A stretch of 64,000 bases of DNA from UBA5239 sp040394635 (GCA_040394635.1 JBEBRW010000019.1:16925-80924); one strand, 5' to 3'. Positions 43,382 through 53,320 are shown, counted from the stretch's first letter. A program made the numbers and translations. Notes: a model not told the origin generated them from the letters alone.

Positions 43382-44605
43382 TCAAATCTGCATCCTGATG
43401 AATTCTTCCGCCATATTCCGGTAAACTTTCTGATCGCCGGTATTTTGCCGCGAAGCGTCATCCAGCGTCGCGCTCGTGCAGCCGCGATAGAGTTCGGGCC
43501 GGACCAGCACGGTCGTCTTCATATTATTATAAGGATTCATGATAATGCCGAGCAGCACTTCGGCCGCCTTCTGGCACACATCCGCCAGCCGTATCGAAAG
43601 ACTGGTAATGCTCATATCCGATACGCTGAACTGCCCCCCGCAACTGACGCCGGTGATGCTGATATCCCCCGGTACGGAATACCCCATTTTGCTCAGCGCA
43701 TTGATCGTACAAATGGCCCGCCAGTCGTCCGCGCAGACAAACGCCGTCGGCGGCGGTACATTTTTCCCGGAAAAAGCCTTCTTCAGATATCCGGAGTAAT
43801 CCGGAATGGAAAACTCCCGCTGCAGGACGCCGTTCACCGCCGGGCGCTGCCAGGTGATGCAATAGTCCTCGTTCGCCGCCAGCCCGAACTGCTTCAGAGC
43901 GGTAATGTACCCCAGGAAGCGGTCCTGCGAGATCATCATGTCGATCTCGTCGGTCACGAATCCGATATTCCGGTGGCCCAATTCATACAGGTGCGCGATC
44001 GCCTGATAACACAGATTGTAATTATCCACTTTGACCCAGTTGGCGGCCAGCGTGGGATCGATGTACTGGATACCGATATGAGGCAACTCGGCGATATATC
44101 TGCGCCACAGTTCCCGGTCGATTATGCCATGGAAAATCACCCCGGCGAGGTCGCGGTTCAGCAATGCCGCCGGCGGCTCCGCACCGGGCTCCGCATGCGC
44201 CAGCACCAGTTCGTAACCGCTGCCCCGGATGACCCGCCCGATCGAATCGATAATCGGATCGTCATTGTTGATCATGGCAAATGAATCCTCCTGCCTGACC
44301 GGGGGACAAGTAAGGAACAGGATCTGCTTAAGCTGCGCGGTCCCCGGCTTCCGGGTCCGCTCTTCGGCGGGAATCACAAACGTACCGCTCCCCTTCACTT
44401 TCCGCAAAAGACCGGCCTCGACCAGATTATCCAGCGCGCGGCGGACCGAGTTCCGGCTGATCGCGTATTTCTGCGACAATTCAGCCTCGGTGCAAACCGG
44501 CTGGCCTCCAGCCAGGCGGCCGGAAATAATATCATCACGCAAGGCATTCTCCAATTTGAAGTAAGCCCTGGTTGTACCATTGTTGTTCTGTGCTTTCACT
44601 ATCAT
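43382..44605 (-). CDS. GntR-type DNA-binding domain fused to a LacI-type sensor domain
   Basis: About 407 residues from the ATG at 44605 (MIVKAQNNN); the frame extends further but without a good start. A GntR winged helix (about 18-80; QPVCTEAELSQKYAISRNSVRRALDNLVEAGLLRKVKGSGTF) is joined to a periplasmic-binding-protein-like sensor (about 95-390) with GHRNIGFVTDE and PTAFVCADDWRA. This is the AraR-like architecture, in which a sugar ligand controls DNA binding. It heads the locus of pseudopilin, CE7-type esterase and DUF4874 protein on the same strand. Confidence 0.9.
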   Translation of the reverse strand: MIVKAQNNNGTTRAYFKLENALRDDIISGRLAGGQPVCTEAELSQKYAISRNSVRRALDNLVEAGLLRKVKGSGTFVIPAEERTRKPGTAQLKQILFLTCPPVRQEDSFAMINNDDPIIDSIGRVIRGSGYELVLAHAEPGAEPPAALLNRDLAGVIFHGIIDRELWRRYIAELPHIGIQYIDPTLAANWVKVDNYNLCYQAIAHLYELGHRNIGFVTDEIDMMISQDRFLGYITALKQFGLAANEDYCITWQRPAVNGVLQREFSIPDYSGYLKKAFSGKNVPPPTAFVCADDWRAICTINALSKMGYSVPGDISITGVSCGGQFSVSDMSITSLSIRLADVCQKAAEVLLGIIMNPYNNMKTTVLVRPELYRGCTSATLDDASRQNTGDQKVYRNMAEEFIRMQI

Positions 44606-44762
44606 GCTTTGACCGTAACCTACCAGCAATGTCTTTATTTGTACCTTAGTTCTTCCTTTATTATTATAAGGCTGTTCCTTTATAAAGTCAATAGGCAAAG
44701 CAAAAAAATCCCCTATTATTTTCAACATTCACCGAAATTATCGACGACCCCGCCTGTAATGA

Positions 44763-47309
44763 TCATTGGAAGTGGATGCTTTCTCCCGCTTTAATCACGA
44801 TCGGCTTATTGAGTATTGTCCGTCCTTTAATGACGGTGAAGGCGATTTCCTGTTTTCCGTGGAATAATTTTCCAATGGGCTCCGGCAGTTCCAATTCGCA
44901 TAGTTCCAATGAGCCGTATTTGACGGTTATGGTTCCACCGGCGTCATATTCGCCCCAGGCGTCCCCGAGGCTCCAGAAACAGCGGAACTCCTCCGGAAAG
45001 TTCAGCGGCGCGAAGCCGATCATGCCGCGCGTACGGTCAAATTTAAAGCCGCTGAACGCATGCAGGACGGCATAGGACGCCATGCTGCGGGCATAATTGC
45101 TGCCGCATTCGAACTCGTTCCAGGGGTTCCGGCGTTCACCATCGTAACGGTACCGGATAGCAGTGATGATTTGCATGGCTTGTTCCCGCATACCGCACAT
45201 CAGCATATGAGCGGCCAGCGCCCATTCGAAACCGTGCATGGTTTCGCTGGCGTAAGGAATCGGGATGACCGGTTTGCGCCGGTTTTCCGGCCAGGCGCAG
45301 ATCAATACTCCGCCTTCGTCGTTGAGCGCGTAGTTCCGCCAGGTATTGGTCACCTTCCGCATATCGGATTTGAAGTTATGGCGGAAAATCGCTTCGAGAG
45401 TCGAGCGGTTTCTCGCCGGGTCGTAAATTTCGCCCAGCCCATAGAGCGATGCGTACCACTGCGGTAGGTGCATATCGATTTCGCATCCCTCGCCGATCTG
45501 GTATTTGATCTCGCCGTGTTCGGTGCTCCAATAGCGCTCCGGCGCATCGCCGAATCGGTCAAGGATTTTCCTGTCGTTCAGGTCGATCAACTGCCCGTAG
45601 TATTCGCCGTTGAATAAATGGTGCTCCAGCCAGTTCCGGCCGCACTGGAACAACCCGGCGCATTCGGCAGCGAATTCCGGTTCACCCAAGACTTCGGCCA
45701 TCTCCGAGGCGGCTTTCAGCGCGCCCAGGTAATGACCGGTGAGCCAGGCGTTCGGGCCGAACAGCTCCATGTCCAGCGTGTGATGCTGGCGGCCGGTAAT
45801 GACGCCCTGTTTATCCGGGTCCCAGCGGTCGCCGTTCTTCTCGCTCCAGGCGTATTCCAAAGTCTGCTTCAAAACGGGCCAGAGCTGCCGGAGCCATGCC
45901 GTATCGCCGGATATTTTCCAGTCGCGATAGGTCTTCATGATATCGCCAAACTGCCCGTCGACACACGGACGCATGAAGTCCGTGCGGGCCCTGATCCCCA
46001 GCGGCAGCATCAGCCGGAAATGACCGCCGCCGTTTTCATCGACGCTGTAACGGTAATTCGCCTCGCGCATGGACCGCTCCAAGGCCGGAAAAAGGAAGGG
46101 CAGCGCCTGTGCGTAATTCCAGACATGAGTGCAGGAGCCCTCGCAGGAACCGGCCTGCGTCCCCACGCCCTCCCAGCCATAAAACGTCCCGTCCTCCAAC
46201 CGCAGACAGGTCGAGCTTTTCAGAATCGAGAGATTGGCGGAAACACCGTCAAGAACCACCTCCGGCAGCGTTGAATTGAACAGTGCATCATGAAAACAGA
46301 ATGTTTCGCTTCGCAGCCGGTCGTAATTCTCCAACAGATAATTCACGCTGTCCATGGAATCGCGCCATTGGGTGGCATACCAGTTTTTCCAGCGGTTTTC
46401 GAGACGGTTTTCGGCGGCCATGGCGTCCGCCCCGGGGTTCCAGTCGTTCCGGCGGTTCGGCACGTGCCAGGTCAGGACGAAATTCACTTTCCGGGTGGCG
46501 CCGGGCAACAGGCTGAAATGAACCGCCAGCAACCCGGTATCGCATTTCTGATTTCCGGGCTCCCTCGCTTCGTAGGAACGGTTGCGAAATGGCCCGCTCT
46601 TGTTCAAATCATTCCAATATACGTCCAATTCATCCACCCAGCCGCCACGATACCAGTATTCCTGAAAGCTGATATTTTCCTCCGGGGTACCGAGCGTCAA
46701 ATCGCCGAACTCAAAGTCCTGCGAATCGCCGCCGCTGCCAACCGTCAAACGGCTGCCGTGGCGGCGGTTGAATGCCGTTTCGCCGTACCAGGGGTTGGCA
46801 AGAACCCCGACGACCGTATAATCGAGCTGTTTTGAACTTGAATTGGTGATCTCGACTTCAAAACACGCCGCCGGCAGCGATGAATCCCGGTCATTGCCGG
46901 GAATGAACGGGCTCCACGCCCGTAATACCGGCCGGCCGGGAAAATCGTCGTCGCTGAAATCGATTTCCGCCATAGGATATTCCCCCTTGAACACCTGGTT
47001 GCGGAAATGCGGCATGCCACAGAGATTATTGCGGCTCGGTCCCCAGCCGAATCCATCGAAAAGAACCGTTCGCGGCACCCCGCTATAAGGCGGCTGGAGG
47101 TCCCCATGCAGAATCCGGGCGTCGACAACCTGACCATTTTCCTCCGCCCGGACGGCAAAGTGAGTCATGCCGTTGAACGAACCTTTGGCGGGACGGTTGA
47201 AAATCTCCCAGTCGATCAACCGTCCGTTTCCGCCGAGGCCGATGGAACCGCTGCCAATGCCGCCCAGCGGGAAAGAGATCTCCCGCGTTTTCATATCTCT
47301 GTAAATCAT
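44763..47309 (-). CDS. GH116 family glycoside hydrolase (beta-glucosidase / glucosylceramidase type)
   Basis: About 848 residues from the ATG at 47309, with GGAG 7 bases upstream; the earlier in-frame ATG lacks a ribosome site. Family features include ISFPLGGIGSGSIGLGGNGRL near the N-terminus, an EDGTFYGWEGVG...CTHVWNYAQALPFLFP block, and VDGQFGDIMKTYRDWKISGD (around residue 450), which contains the conserved Asp of the active site. GH116 enzymes cleave beta-glucosides or beta-xylosides, retaining. No signal peptide is seen, so it probably acts on imported sugars. The gene diverges from an AraC regulator and likely depends on it. Confidence 0.88.
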   Translation of the reverse strand: MIYRDMKTREISFPLGGIGSGSIGLGGNGRLIDWEIFNRPAKGSFNGMTHFAVRAEENGQVVDARILHGDLQPPYSGVPRTVLFDGFGWGPSRNNLCGMPHFRNQVFKGEYPMAEIDFSDDDFPGRPVLRAWSPFIPGNDRDSSLPAACFEVEITNSSSKQLDYTVVGVLANPWYGETAFNRRHGSRLTVGSGGDSQDFEFGDLTLGTPEENISFQEYWYRGGWVDELDVYWNDLNKSGPFRNRSYEAREPGNQKCDTGLLAVHFSLLPGATRKVNFVLTWHVPNRRNDWNPGADAMAAENRLENRWKNWYATQWRDSMDSVNYLLENYDRLRSETFCFHDALFNSTLPEVVLDGVSANLSILKSSTCLRLEDGTFYGWEGVGTQAGSCEGSCTHVWNYAQALPFLFPALERSMREANYRYSVDENGGGHFRLMLPLGIRARTDFMRPCVDGQFGDIMKTYRDWKISGDTAWLRQLWPVLKQTLEYAWSEKNGDRWDPDKQGVITGRQHHTLDMELFGPNAWLTGHYLGALKAASEMAEVLGEPEFAAECAGLFQCGRNWLEHHLFNGEYYGQLIDLNDRKILDRFGDAPERYWSTEHGEIKYQIGEGCEIDMHLPQWYASLYGLGEIYDPARNRSTLEAIFRHNFKSDMRKVTNTWRNYALNDEGGVLICAWPENRRKPVIPIPYASETMHGFEWALAAHMLMCGMREQAMQIITAIRYRYDGERRNPWNEFECGSNYARSMASYAVLHAFSGFKFDRTRGMIGFAPLNFPEEFRCFWSLGDAWGEYDAGGTITVKYGSLELCELELPEPIGKLFHGKQEIAFTVIKGRTILNKPIVIKAGESIHFQ

Positions 47310-47344
47310 TATAAACTCCTTTTGCATTTTAAGCCTATAATGTT

Positions 47345-47373
47345 ATTATACTGTATCATGACACAAAAGTGAA
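47345..47373 (-). promoter_or_regulatory. Promoter of the GH116 gene
   Basis: On the minus strand: TTCACT (47373-47368), a 17-base spacer and a perfect TATAAT (47350-47345), 35 bases before the ATG. It lies in the short gap shared with the divergent AraC gene. Confidence 0.6.
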
Positions 47374-47395
47374 TACAAAAACATGGCGAAGATTT

Positions 47396-48214
47396 ATGAT
47401 TTTACGGGAAAAGATCAATTTTGACTCCTGGCGCAGCTGCCATGCGCTGCTGGATTTGAACATTCTGGAACTGGCCCATGCCAGGTTTTCCTGGCAGGGG
47501 CGCAATTCATATTCCTTCAACCGGTGTTTCATCATTCTGGAGGGCGAAGGGAAAATATATAATCATACAGCCGGACAGTCCCTGAAAATGCGTCCGGACC
47601 GTATATATTTCATGCCGCCCAGTCTGGACCTTTCGTTTGATTTCCAGCCGGGGCTCTGCTTGATCAGCATTCATTTCAACGCATTTATCCTGCCCGGCAT
47701 CGATGTATTTTCCGGCCGGAGCGAATGCCTTTCCTTCGCGGCGGAAAAACGGTGGACCTCGGAATTTTCCGGTGTGCTGGGCCATGAACCGGAGTGGACC
47801 TCCTTTTGCCGTTTCGAAAGTCTGCTGTGGGAACTGCTGTCGCATCTGTATTATCCCGAAATCGAGCAACTGCAGGTGATCTCCGAATTACACGGCCGTT
47901 ACGGCAAGCTGCTCCAATATATTCATCACAATATCAATGCCAGGACCGGTATTGCCGAATTGTGCGCGGTAACCCAGCTCGGCCGCGATACCCTGTCCAG
48001 GGGCTTTTCCCGTGACTTCGGTATTCCTTTGAAAACGTTTCTGATGAATAAATTGATTTCGACGGCGGAGCGTTATCTGCTCCATACGGATCTTTCCATC
48101 CGGGAGATATCCGAAAAGATGCAGTTCAGCAGCGAGTTCTATTTTTCCAGCTTCTTCAAAAGGATAAAGGGAATACCGCCCACGGAATTCCGGGCCATGC
48201 GGGAAAAAATCTGA
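47396..48214 (+). CDS. AraC-family transcriptional regulator
   Basis: About 272 residues from the ATG at 47396; the frame could begin at the GTG at 47369, but that lies within the divergent GH116 promoter. An N-terminal cupin-like sensor (about 20-110; FNRCFIILEGEGKIYNH, RPDRIYFMPPS) precedes two helix-turn-helix motifs (IAELCAVTQLGRDTLSRGFSRDFG and SIREISEKMQFSSEFYFSSFFKRIKGIPPTEFR). AraC proteins of this kind activate neighbouring sugar genes on ligand binding. The divergent GH116 gene is the obvious target. Confidence 0.88.
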   Translation: MILREKINFDSWRSCHALLDLNILELAHARFSWQGRNSYSFNRCFIILEGEGKIYNHTAGQSLKMRPDRIYFMPPSLDLSFDFQPGLCLISIHFNAFILPGIDVFSGRSECLSFAAEKRWTSEFSGVLGHEPEWTSFCRFESLLWELLSHLYYPEIEQLQVISELHGRYGKLLQYIHHNINARTGIAELCAVTQLGRDTLSRGFSRDFGIPLKTFLMNKLISTAERYLLHTDLSIREISEKMQFSSEFYFSSFFKRIKGIPPTEFRAMREKI

Positions 48215-48284
48215 CCAATCGCAGCCGGCCACCTTGAAAAACATAATTATTACCGAAGAATTATCTTTTTTCGCTTTTCCCCTC

Positions 48285-48312
48285 TTGCAAAAAATAAAAT
48301 TTCAGATATAAT
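48285..48312 (+). promoter_or_regulatory. Promoter of the LacI-type regulator
   Basis: TTGCAA (48285-48290), a 16-base spacer and a perfect TATAAT (48307-48312). The -10 box touches the palindrome described next. Confidence 0.65.
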
Positions 48313-48329
48313 AATAGTACGTACTATTA
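48312..48329. promoter_or_regulatory. 18-bp perfect palindrome, LacI-family operator
   Basis: TAATAGTACGTACTATTA is a perfect palindrome with a central CG, typical of LacI/GalR operators. It covers the expected transcription start, so it should allow autorepression by the protein encoded 16 bases further on. Confidence 0.7.
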
Positions 48330-48344
48330 AACTATGGAAAGACA

Positions 48345-49433
48345 ATGGCTGAAAAAATAAAACCTCAGAAAGTTACCGCCCGGCAGATTGGCGAAATCGT
48401 CGGCTGCTGCCAGCAGGCCGTTTCTGCGGTCCTGAGCGGGCGCGGCAACAGCAAGGTATCCCGCGAGAAGCAGGAAAAGATCTTTGAAGTCGCACGCGAC
48501 CTCGGGTACCAGCCGAATCTCTCCGCCCTGCGCCTGGCCGGCCATCCCACCCGGACGATCGGCGTGATCCCCGGTACTTCGGTGTTTGCCTCCGAAATGG
48601 TCGTGACGCTCGCCACGCGCCTCCGTACCCATGATTACAAGATTATCTCCTCTCCGATGGTGACCGCTTTCGATGGGGACCAGATCATCAGTTCCCTGCT
48701 GAATTATGGTGCGGACGGTATTATTATAATGAATAAAAAGGGCCCCCTGCTTCACGAACAGCTGAAGGTCCCGGCCGTAGTGGTCGGTTATAACAATTTC
48801 GACCTCGATTACGACTGGGAAGGCGGCGCCCGGCAGGCCGTGGAGCACATGATTGGCCATGGACACCGGCGAATCGCTTTCCTGCTCGACAACCGGGGCT
48901 ACAGCGCCGGATTGCTCAACCGGGGCTACTGCGGCGCGATGGCAGCAGCAGGGCTGCCCTGCCCTGAAAACTGGAGCGTTTCGCTGACCTGGAACGCTAC
49001 GTTTGCGGAACAACTGTTGAACCTGATCGAACAGGAAAAAATCACCGCATTCCTGTGCAGCGACAGCATTATCGCCGGCAGGCTGAGCGTATGGCTCCGC
49101 CAGCATGGTTACCGTGTACCCGAAGACCTTGGGATCATCTGCTTCCGCGGTACGTCCTTTGACGAAATGTTGAATCCGTCCCTGTCCTCGCTGGCCTACC
49201 CCGCCCACGAGCTTGCCAGCCGGGCCGCCGACCTGATTATCGAAAAAATTCAAAACAAAGAGCTGGCGCGTTCCGCCAACCCGGAGAAAGTACCGGCGCG
49301 GATGCACCTGGGGCGCAGCTGCGGATGCATAGAACAGACGATCGAACATATCTGGTGGGAAGGCGTGCCGATTTCCGTGGAAGGCACACCGCAGCATCAC
49401 TTGCCCCGCCCCACGGGGTCAACGAAGAAATAA
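48345..49433 (+). CDS. LacI-family transcriptional regulator
   Basis: A 362-residue protein with an N-terminal LacI helix-turn-helix and hinge (about 8-62; VTARQIGEIVGCCQQAVSAVLSGRG, ARDLGYQPNLSALRLAG) and a sugar-binding sensor domain (about 66-330) with GHGHRRIAFLLDNRGYSAG, TAFLCSDSIIAGRL and VPEDLGIICFRGTSFDEM. The C-terminal LGRSCGC segment is also present as a GSCGC in the LacI-type protein at 63473. It probably controls itself through the 48312 palindrome and the pseudopilin and GH71-like genes that follow on the same strand. Confidence 0.92.
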   Translation: MAEKIKPQKVTARQIGEIVGCCQQAVSAVLSGRGNSKVSREKQEKIFEVARDLGYQPNLSALRLAGHPTRTIGVIPGTSVFASEMVVTLATRLRTHDYKIISSPMVTAFDGDQIISSLLNYGADGIIIMNKKGPLLHEQLKVPAVVVGYNNFDLDYDWEGGARQAVEHMIGHGHRRIAFLLDNRGYSAGLLNRGYCGAMAAAGLPCPENWSVSLTWNATFAEQLLNLIEQEKITAFLCSDSIIAGRLSVWLRQHGYRVPEDLGIICFRGTSFDEMLNPSLSSLAYPAHELASRAADLIIEKIQNKELARSANPEKVPARMHLGRSCGCIEQTIEHIWWEGVPISVEGTPQHHLPRPTGSTKK

Positions 49434-49522
49434 ACCAATCGGTTATGACAATAAAAGGAAATTTAACCATGAAACATTTCAGCTCCCGCAATCAAATCAT
49501 AGTAACAAAAGGAAGTATCATC

Positions 49523-50260
49523 ATGAATTCACCCCGGCACTCTTTCACGCTTATAGAACTCCTTGTCGTAATAGCGATCATAGCGATCCTCGCCGCCATG
49601 CTGCTGCCGGCATTGAACTCCGCCCGTTCCCGGGCACGCATGGCATCCTGTATCAACCAGCAGAAACAGCTCGGGCTCGCCTTTGTCGGCTACCAGCATG
49701 ATAACGAAGATTTCAATCCGCATTACAGCAGGCCAAACCTCGGCTATTGGAACAACGTTCTGCTGGTGCCGAAATATATCGAAATCTCCAGCTTCAAATG
49801 CCCCGAGTTGAAAGGTGAAACCCAAAGCACCTACTATCAGAATGGCGCCCCCACTACCGATGCACCCTCATACGGCCAGAACTACGGTATGTGGCGCTCC
49901 GCTTACGGTTATAATTATGAATATGTCGGCAGCCGTATCCTGCCGAGCCCCGGCGATTCAGTCAGCGCCACCAAAATTTCGCAATTCAGGCGGCCCAATG
50001 AAGTATTCTTTACCCTGGACACGCTTCTGCGCGGAAGCACCACCGAGGGCTGCTTCCGAACCTCCAATACCTATATCACAGGCACCTCGACCAACGACGG
50101 CAATCCCGACCCGCGCCACCTGGGCGGCATCAATATCCTGTTTGGCGACAGCCATGTCAGCACCGGCCGCATCGTCAGTCCCTACACGGGCACCAGCGTA
50201 ATGGGAATCCAGCTGAAGTCGCAGTTCGGGGACTATTTCCACAGCGGAGACCGCAAATAA
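49523..50260 (+). CDS. Pseudopilin-like protein with prepilin-type leader
   Basis: About 245 residues from the ATG at 49523 (GGAAG 8 bases upstream). An ATG at 49469 with AAGGAAA is also possible and would add 18 leader residues. Leader MNSPRHS, then FTLIELLVVIAIIAILAAML; the residue before the cleavage point is Ser, not Gly. The body has INQQKQLGLAFVGYQHDNEDFNP and a C-terminal RHLGGINILFGDSHV, an H-X9-D-S variant of the H-X9-DG motif. Its stop overlaps the ATG of the GH71-like gene (TAATG), so the two are translated together. Confidence 0.85.
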   Translation: MNSPRHSFTLIELLVVIAIIAILAAMLLPALNSARSRARMASCINQQKQLGLAFVGYQHDNEDFNPHYSRPNLGYWNNVLLVPKYIEISSFKCPELKGETQSTYYQNGAPTTDAPSYGQNYGMWRSAYGYNYEYVGSRILPSPGDSVSATKISQFRRPNEVFFTLDTLLRGSTTEGCFRTSNTYITGTSTNDGNPDPRHLGGINILFGDSHVSTGRIVSPYTGTSVMGIQLKSQFGDYFHSGDRK

Positions 50261-53139
50261 TGTTTAAGTATATCGCACTTCTCTTACTCGCAGGAACCAT
50301 GCTCGGAGCGGCGGAAATCCGCTTCGAGCGCACCGAGCAGACCTCGGATATGAAGATCGGCGCGCGCAAGCGGATCACGCCTTATACGATGATCTACGCC
50401 CGCATCCAGCCCTATACGCTGTATGAAAATTATCTTCATGAATGGATCGACCGTCCGCTCTTCCTCGATTCAAGCCTGCGGCAATATCCGGACACTCAGC
50501 TTCGCGGTTTCGCCAAAGACATCGAGGTCGCCAAATCGTACAATATCGACGGCTTCACCATGCTGGCCAATGCCTACGCCACCCGCTGGCGCACCGCCAT
50601 CGATATGGTCAACCAGATCAAACCGGAAAATTTCAAACTGATGGGCGGCTTCGCGTGGATTCGCGCCGGCCTCGTCGACGGCAAGTATCCGGACCACCTC
50701 TACGCCCGTTACCTCGACTCCGTCAAACAGGCGGAGTCCACGCCGTACATGCTCCGGGTCAATGGCAAAATGCCTTTCTTCACCTACGTCACCATGCCGC
50801 CCGAGCAGCTCTGGAACATCCGCGAGCGCCTGGCCCAAGACGGCTACAAAGACGTCCTGCTGTTCGACGATATCTGGCTGGATTCCTTCGCTGAGTTCAA
50901 CCGTCAGAAGAGCCTGGGCCCCGCCACCCGCGAAAAGCTCAAGGAACAGCTGCGCGCCAAGCTGAAAGTGGCCGACGGCGTGATCCTGGCCAATTTCCAC
51001 ATGCACCGCGACCCCGCCGGCGATTATACCCTCAAGAAAAATTACATCCCGGAACTGGACAAAACGGAAACCGCCCCCCTGCTCGAGGAAGTTTACGCCG
51101 AGTCCGAACACGCGGAAAAACTGCTCGGGCTCAACATCCGCCACGGCTACATCGGCCATATGAGCGGCATCAACGAAGCGGAACTTGGCACTTCGCAGCT
51201 CCGCGAAAATCTCGATACCGCGCTGCTGATGAACCCCGATATCCTGTCGCTGGTCGAATGGAACGAAGCCAACGAAAACACCAGCTTCCAACCGACCGTC
51301 TGCAATTCGCTCTCCATCCAGCGGATTATCCGTTACTATGCGGACCATCTCAAGGGGCTGCCGCCGACGCCGAACCCCGGCGACGACACCTCCATTCCCA
51401 ATCTGATCGTCTCCACGCGCCAGACCGTCCGTACCGGCGAGAAATACCGCATCGAACTCCTGAACGTGCCGGATTCCAACTCCGACGCCCAATACAGCGT
51501 CCAGCTGGTCCTGAAGGACGAAAACGGCAAGCTGATCCGGGAATTCGCTCCGGACACCTTCACCGTCAACAAGTTGACCGCGATCACTTATCTGCTGCCG
51601 TCCGAAGAACTTCCCCGCACCCTCGCGGTGATCCCGGAACTGCGCCTGAAAAATATGACCGTCGACACGCTGCAGTATACGCGTCTCGACCCCGCCGTGG
51701 GCTGGAACTTCAAGGAAATCCGCCAGCCGCTGCGGGACCTGCTGAAGCCCTCGGCCGTATCGTTTGAAGTGAAACCGGCAGACGGGCGCTATCAGATTTC
51801 CGGCAGTTTCCAGTGCGCCGAACCGCTGGCTTCGCTCGAACTCCTCGACAATGAAGACGAGGTTTATGCCTGCGACCGCGAGGACAAATTCAAACTCGCC
51901 GACCATGATTTGCTGCTGCTGAAATTCTTCAATAAAAACAGCGGTAAATTGCGCCGGACCACCATCACCGTCGACGGTGCGCCGGACTTCGTTTTCAGCC
52001 CGTGGAACCGCCCCTATGCCGGGTTCGGCAAATGGGAAAGGAACGGCAATCACGTCTCCGGCAATCTCCTCTACTGGAACAACGGCAGCGCCATGCTGCT
52101 GGCCATCCCGAAAAACGCCCCGGATGCGGTACTGAAGCTCGAAATCGAGGGTCTGGGCAAGCATGAATACAAGATCGCCGAGTTGCTGGAAAACGGCAAA
52201 AACGGCTTCGAGCTGCCGGAAATGGTCACGCTGCGGCTGGACCGCATGGACAATCTGGCCGACCACCCGGTACCGCTGGATTCGAACAGCGCCCACTTCA
52301 CCGTCAATACCGGAAGCAACTTCGACAATCCGTGTTTCCAGCTGCGCGCCATTACCAAAACCGGCAAGATCTACCGTTCCAAACCGGTATTCACGGCGAA
52401 ACCCTCCGCCACCGAACCGATGAACGTCTATTCCGCCTATGCCGGCAAAGTTGTTCCGGTCAGCGTTCCCGCCGACCTGGTCACCGCCATCGACTACCGC
52501 TTCACACCGGACCACGGCACGGTACTGGTCAATCCGCGCGCCGCCTGCTGGGACGCCCAGCTGGGCGCGGGTTTCCAATACCTCTACCCCATGAATCACG
52601 GCAGCCTCCCCAAGAACGCCGCACGCACCGCGCCGGACTGGAAAAAGAGCGGCGACCGCTGGGCGCTGGCGTTTAACGGCGCTTCCGATTACGTCGTGTT
52701 TCCGCCCGAAACCCTGCCGACCGGCGCCTTTACGCTGGAGTTCGAATGCCGCACGGACAGCACCGAAAACCAGGCGCTCTTCCGGCACCACAGTCTGAGT
52801 CAGGGCTCACTGGCCACTTATCTTGTCGACGGCAAGCTGCGGGCGTCTTTCCACAGCATGGGCCGCAACTACAACGGCACCTATCAGGAACTGCCGGTAG
52901 CCATCGACTTCCCGGTCAATGAACCGGTCAAAGTCAAGGTTTCCTACAACCTGAGCGAAATGGTGTTCTCCGTCAACGGCAAGACGCAGAAGATTCCGTT
53001 CAACCTGCGTGCCTTCAAGGGGACGGCCTCCATTTTCGGCGGCGTCGAGCCCACCGACAAAGCCTGCCAGGACCACAAGCTGCAATTCTTCAAAGGCGAA
53101 CTCTACTCGCTGAAGATCCGGCACAACGCGACTCTCTAA
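50260..53139 (+). CDS. Secreted GH71/GH99-like glycosidase with C-terminal LamG domain
   Basis: A 959-residue protein with a signal peptide (MFKYIALLLLAGTMLGAAE). Residues about 40-370 look like the barrel of GH71-type alpha-glucanases or GH99-like enzymes: VAKSYNIDGFTMLANAYATRW (89-109), DGYKDVLLFDDIW and the acidic segment LSLVEWNEANENTSFQP. A middle beta region and a concanavalin/LamG module (about 800-955; ALAFNGASDYVVFPPE, VKVSYNLSEMVFSVNGK) follow. I infer polysaccharide cleavage at the surface or in the periplasm; the family assignment is tentative. It is coupled to the pseudopilin gene just upstream. Confidence 0.65.
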   Translation: MFKYIALLLLAGTMLGAAEIRFERTEQTSDMKIGARKRITPYTMIYARIQPYTLYENYLHEWIDRPLFLDSSLRQYPDTQLRGFAKDIEVAKSYNIDGFTMLANAYATRWRTAIDMVNQIKPENFKLMGGFAWIRAGLVDGKYPDHLYARYLDSVKQAESTPYMLRVNGKMPFFTYVTMPPEQLWNIRERLAQDGYKDVLLFDDIWLDSFAEFNRQKSLGPATREKLKEQLRAKLKVADGVILANFHMHRDPAGDYTLKKNYIPELDKTETAPLLEEVYAESEHAEKLLGLNIRHGYIGHMSGINEAELGTSQLRENLDTALLMNPDILSLVEWNEANENTSFQPTVCNSLSIQRIIRYYADHLKGLPPTPNPGDDTSIPNLIVSTRQTVRTGEKYRIELLNVPDSNSDAQYSVQLVLKDENGKLIREFAPDTFTVNKLTAITYLLPSEELPRTLAVIPELRLKNMTVDTLQYTRLDPAVGWNFKEIRQPLRDLLKPSAVSFEVKPADGRYQISGSFQCAEPLASLELLDNEDEVYACDREDKFKLADHDLLLLKFFNKNSGKLRRTTITVDGAPDFVFSPWNRPYAGFGKWERNGNHVSGNLLYWNNGSAMLLAIPKNAPDAVLKLEIEGLGKHEYKIAELLENGKNGFELPEMVTLRLDRMDNLADHPVPLDSNSAHFTVNTGSNFDNPCFQLRAITKTGKIYRSKPVFTAKPSATEPMNVYSAYAGKVVPVSVPADLVTAIDYRFTPDHGTVLVNPRAACWDAQLGAGFQYLYPMNHGSLPKNAARTAPDWKKSGDRWALAFNGASDYVVFPPETLPTGAFTLEFECRTDSTENQALFRHHSLSQGSLATYLVDGKLRASFHSMGRNYNGTYQELPVAIDFPVNEPVKVKVSYNLSEMVFSVNGKTQKIPFNLRAFKGTASIFGGVEPTDKACQDHKLQFFKGELYSLKIRHNATL

Positions 53140-53154
53140 CCGCCTGCTACTCAA

Positions 53155-53186
53155 CCAATGCCGGGGAGAACATCCCCGGCGCTTGG
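53155..53186 (+). terminator. Hairpin after the GH71-like gene
   Basis: GCCGGGGA-GAACA-TCCCCGGC (53160-53180) with outer CCAA/TTGG pairing. It lacks a following T run, so termination strength is uncertain. Confidence 0.5.
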
Positions 53187-53279
53187 AACTTATACTAATC
53201 CGGCCGGAATATACTAAAAACGGCAACCGGGAACGGATTTGGCTAAACAGTTTATTTTCAATTATTTTCACAATTTGAT

Positions 53280-53307
53280 TTGCAATTTCGAATAAATGTG
53301 GTAAAGT
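53280..53307 (+). promoter_or_regulatory. Candidate promoter of the RRM gene
   Basis: TTGCAA (53280-53285), a 16-base spacer and TAAAGT (53302-53307). This would start the transcript just before the hairpin at 53321. Confidence 0.35.
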
Positions 53308-53320
53308 AATAAAGTAGACT

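Noticed and set aside
50470..52791. A 773-codon minus-strand ORF opposite the GH71-like gene
   Set aside because: Same cause; the plus-strand gene has a signal peptide, recognisable domains and coupling to its neighbour.
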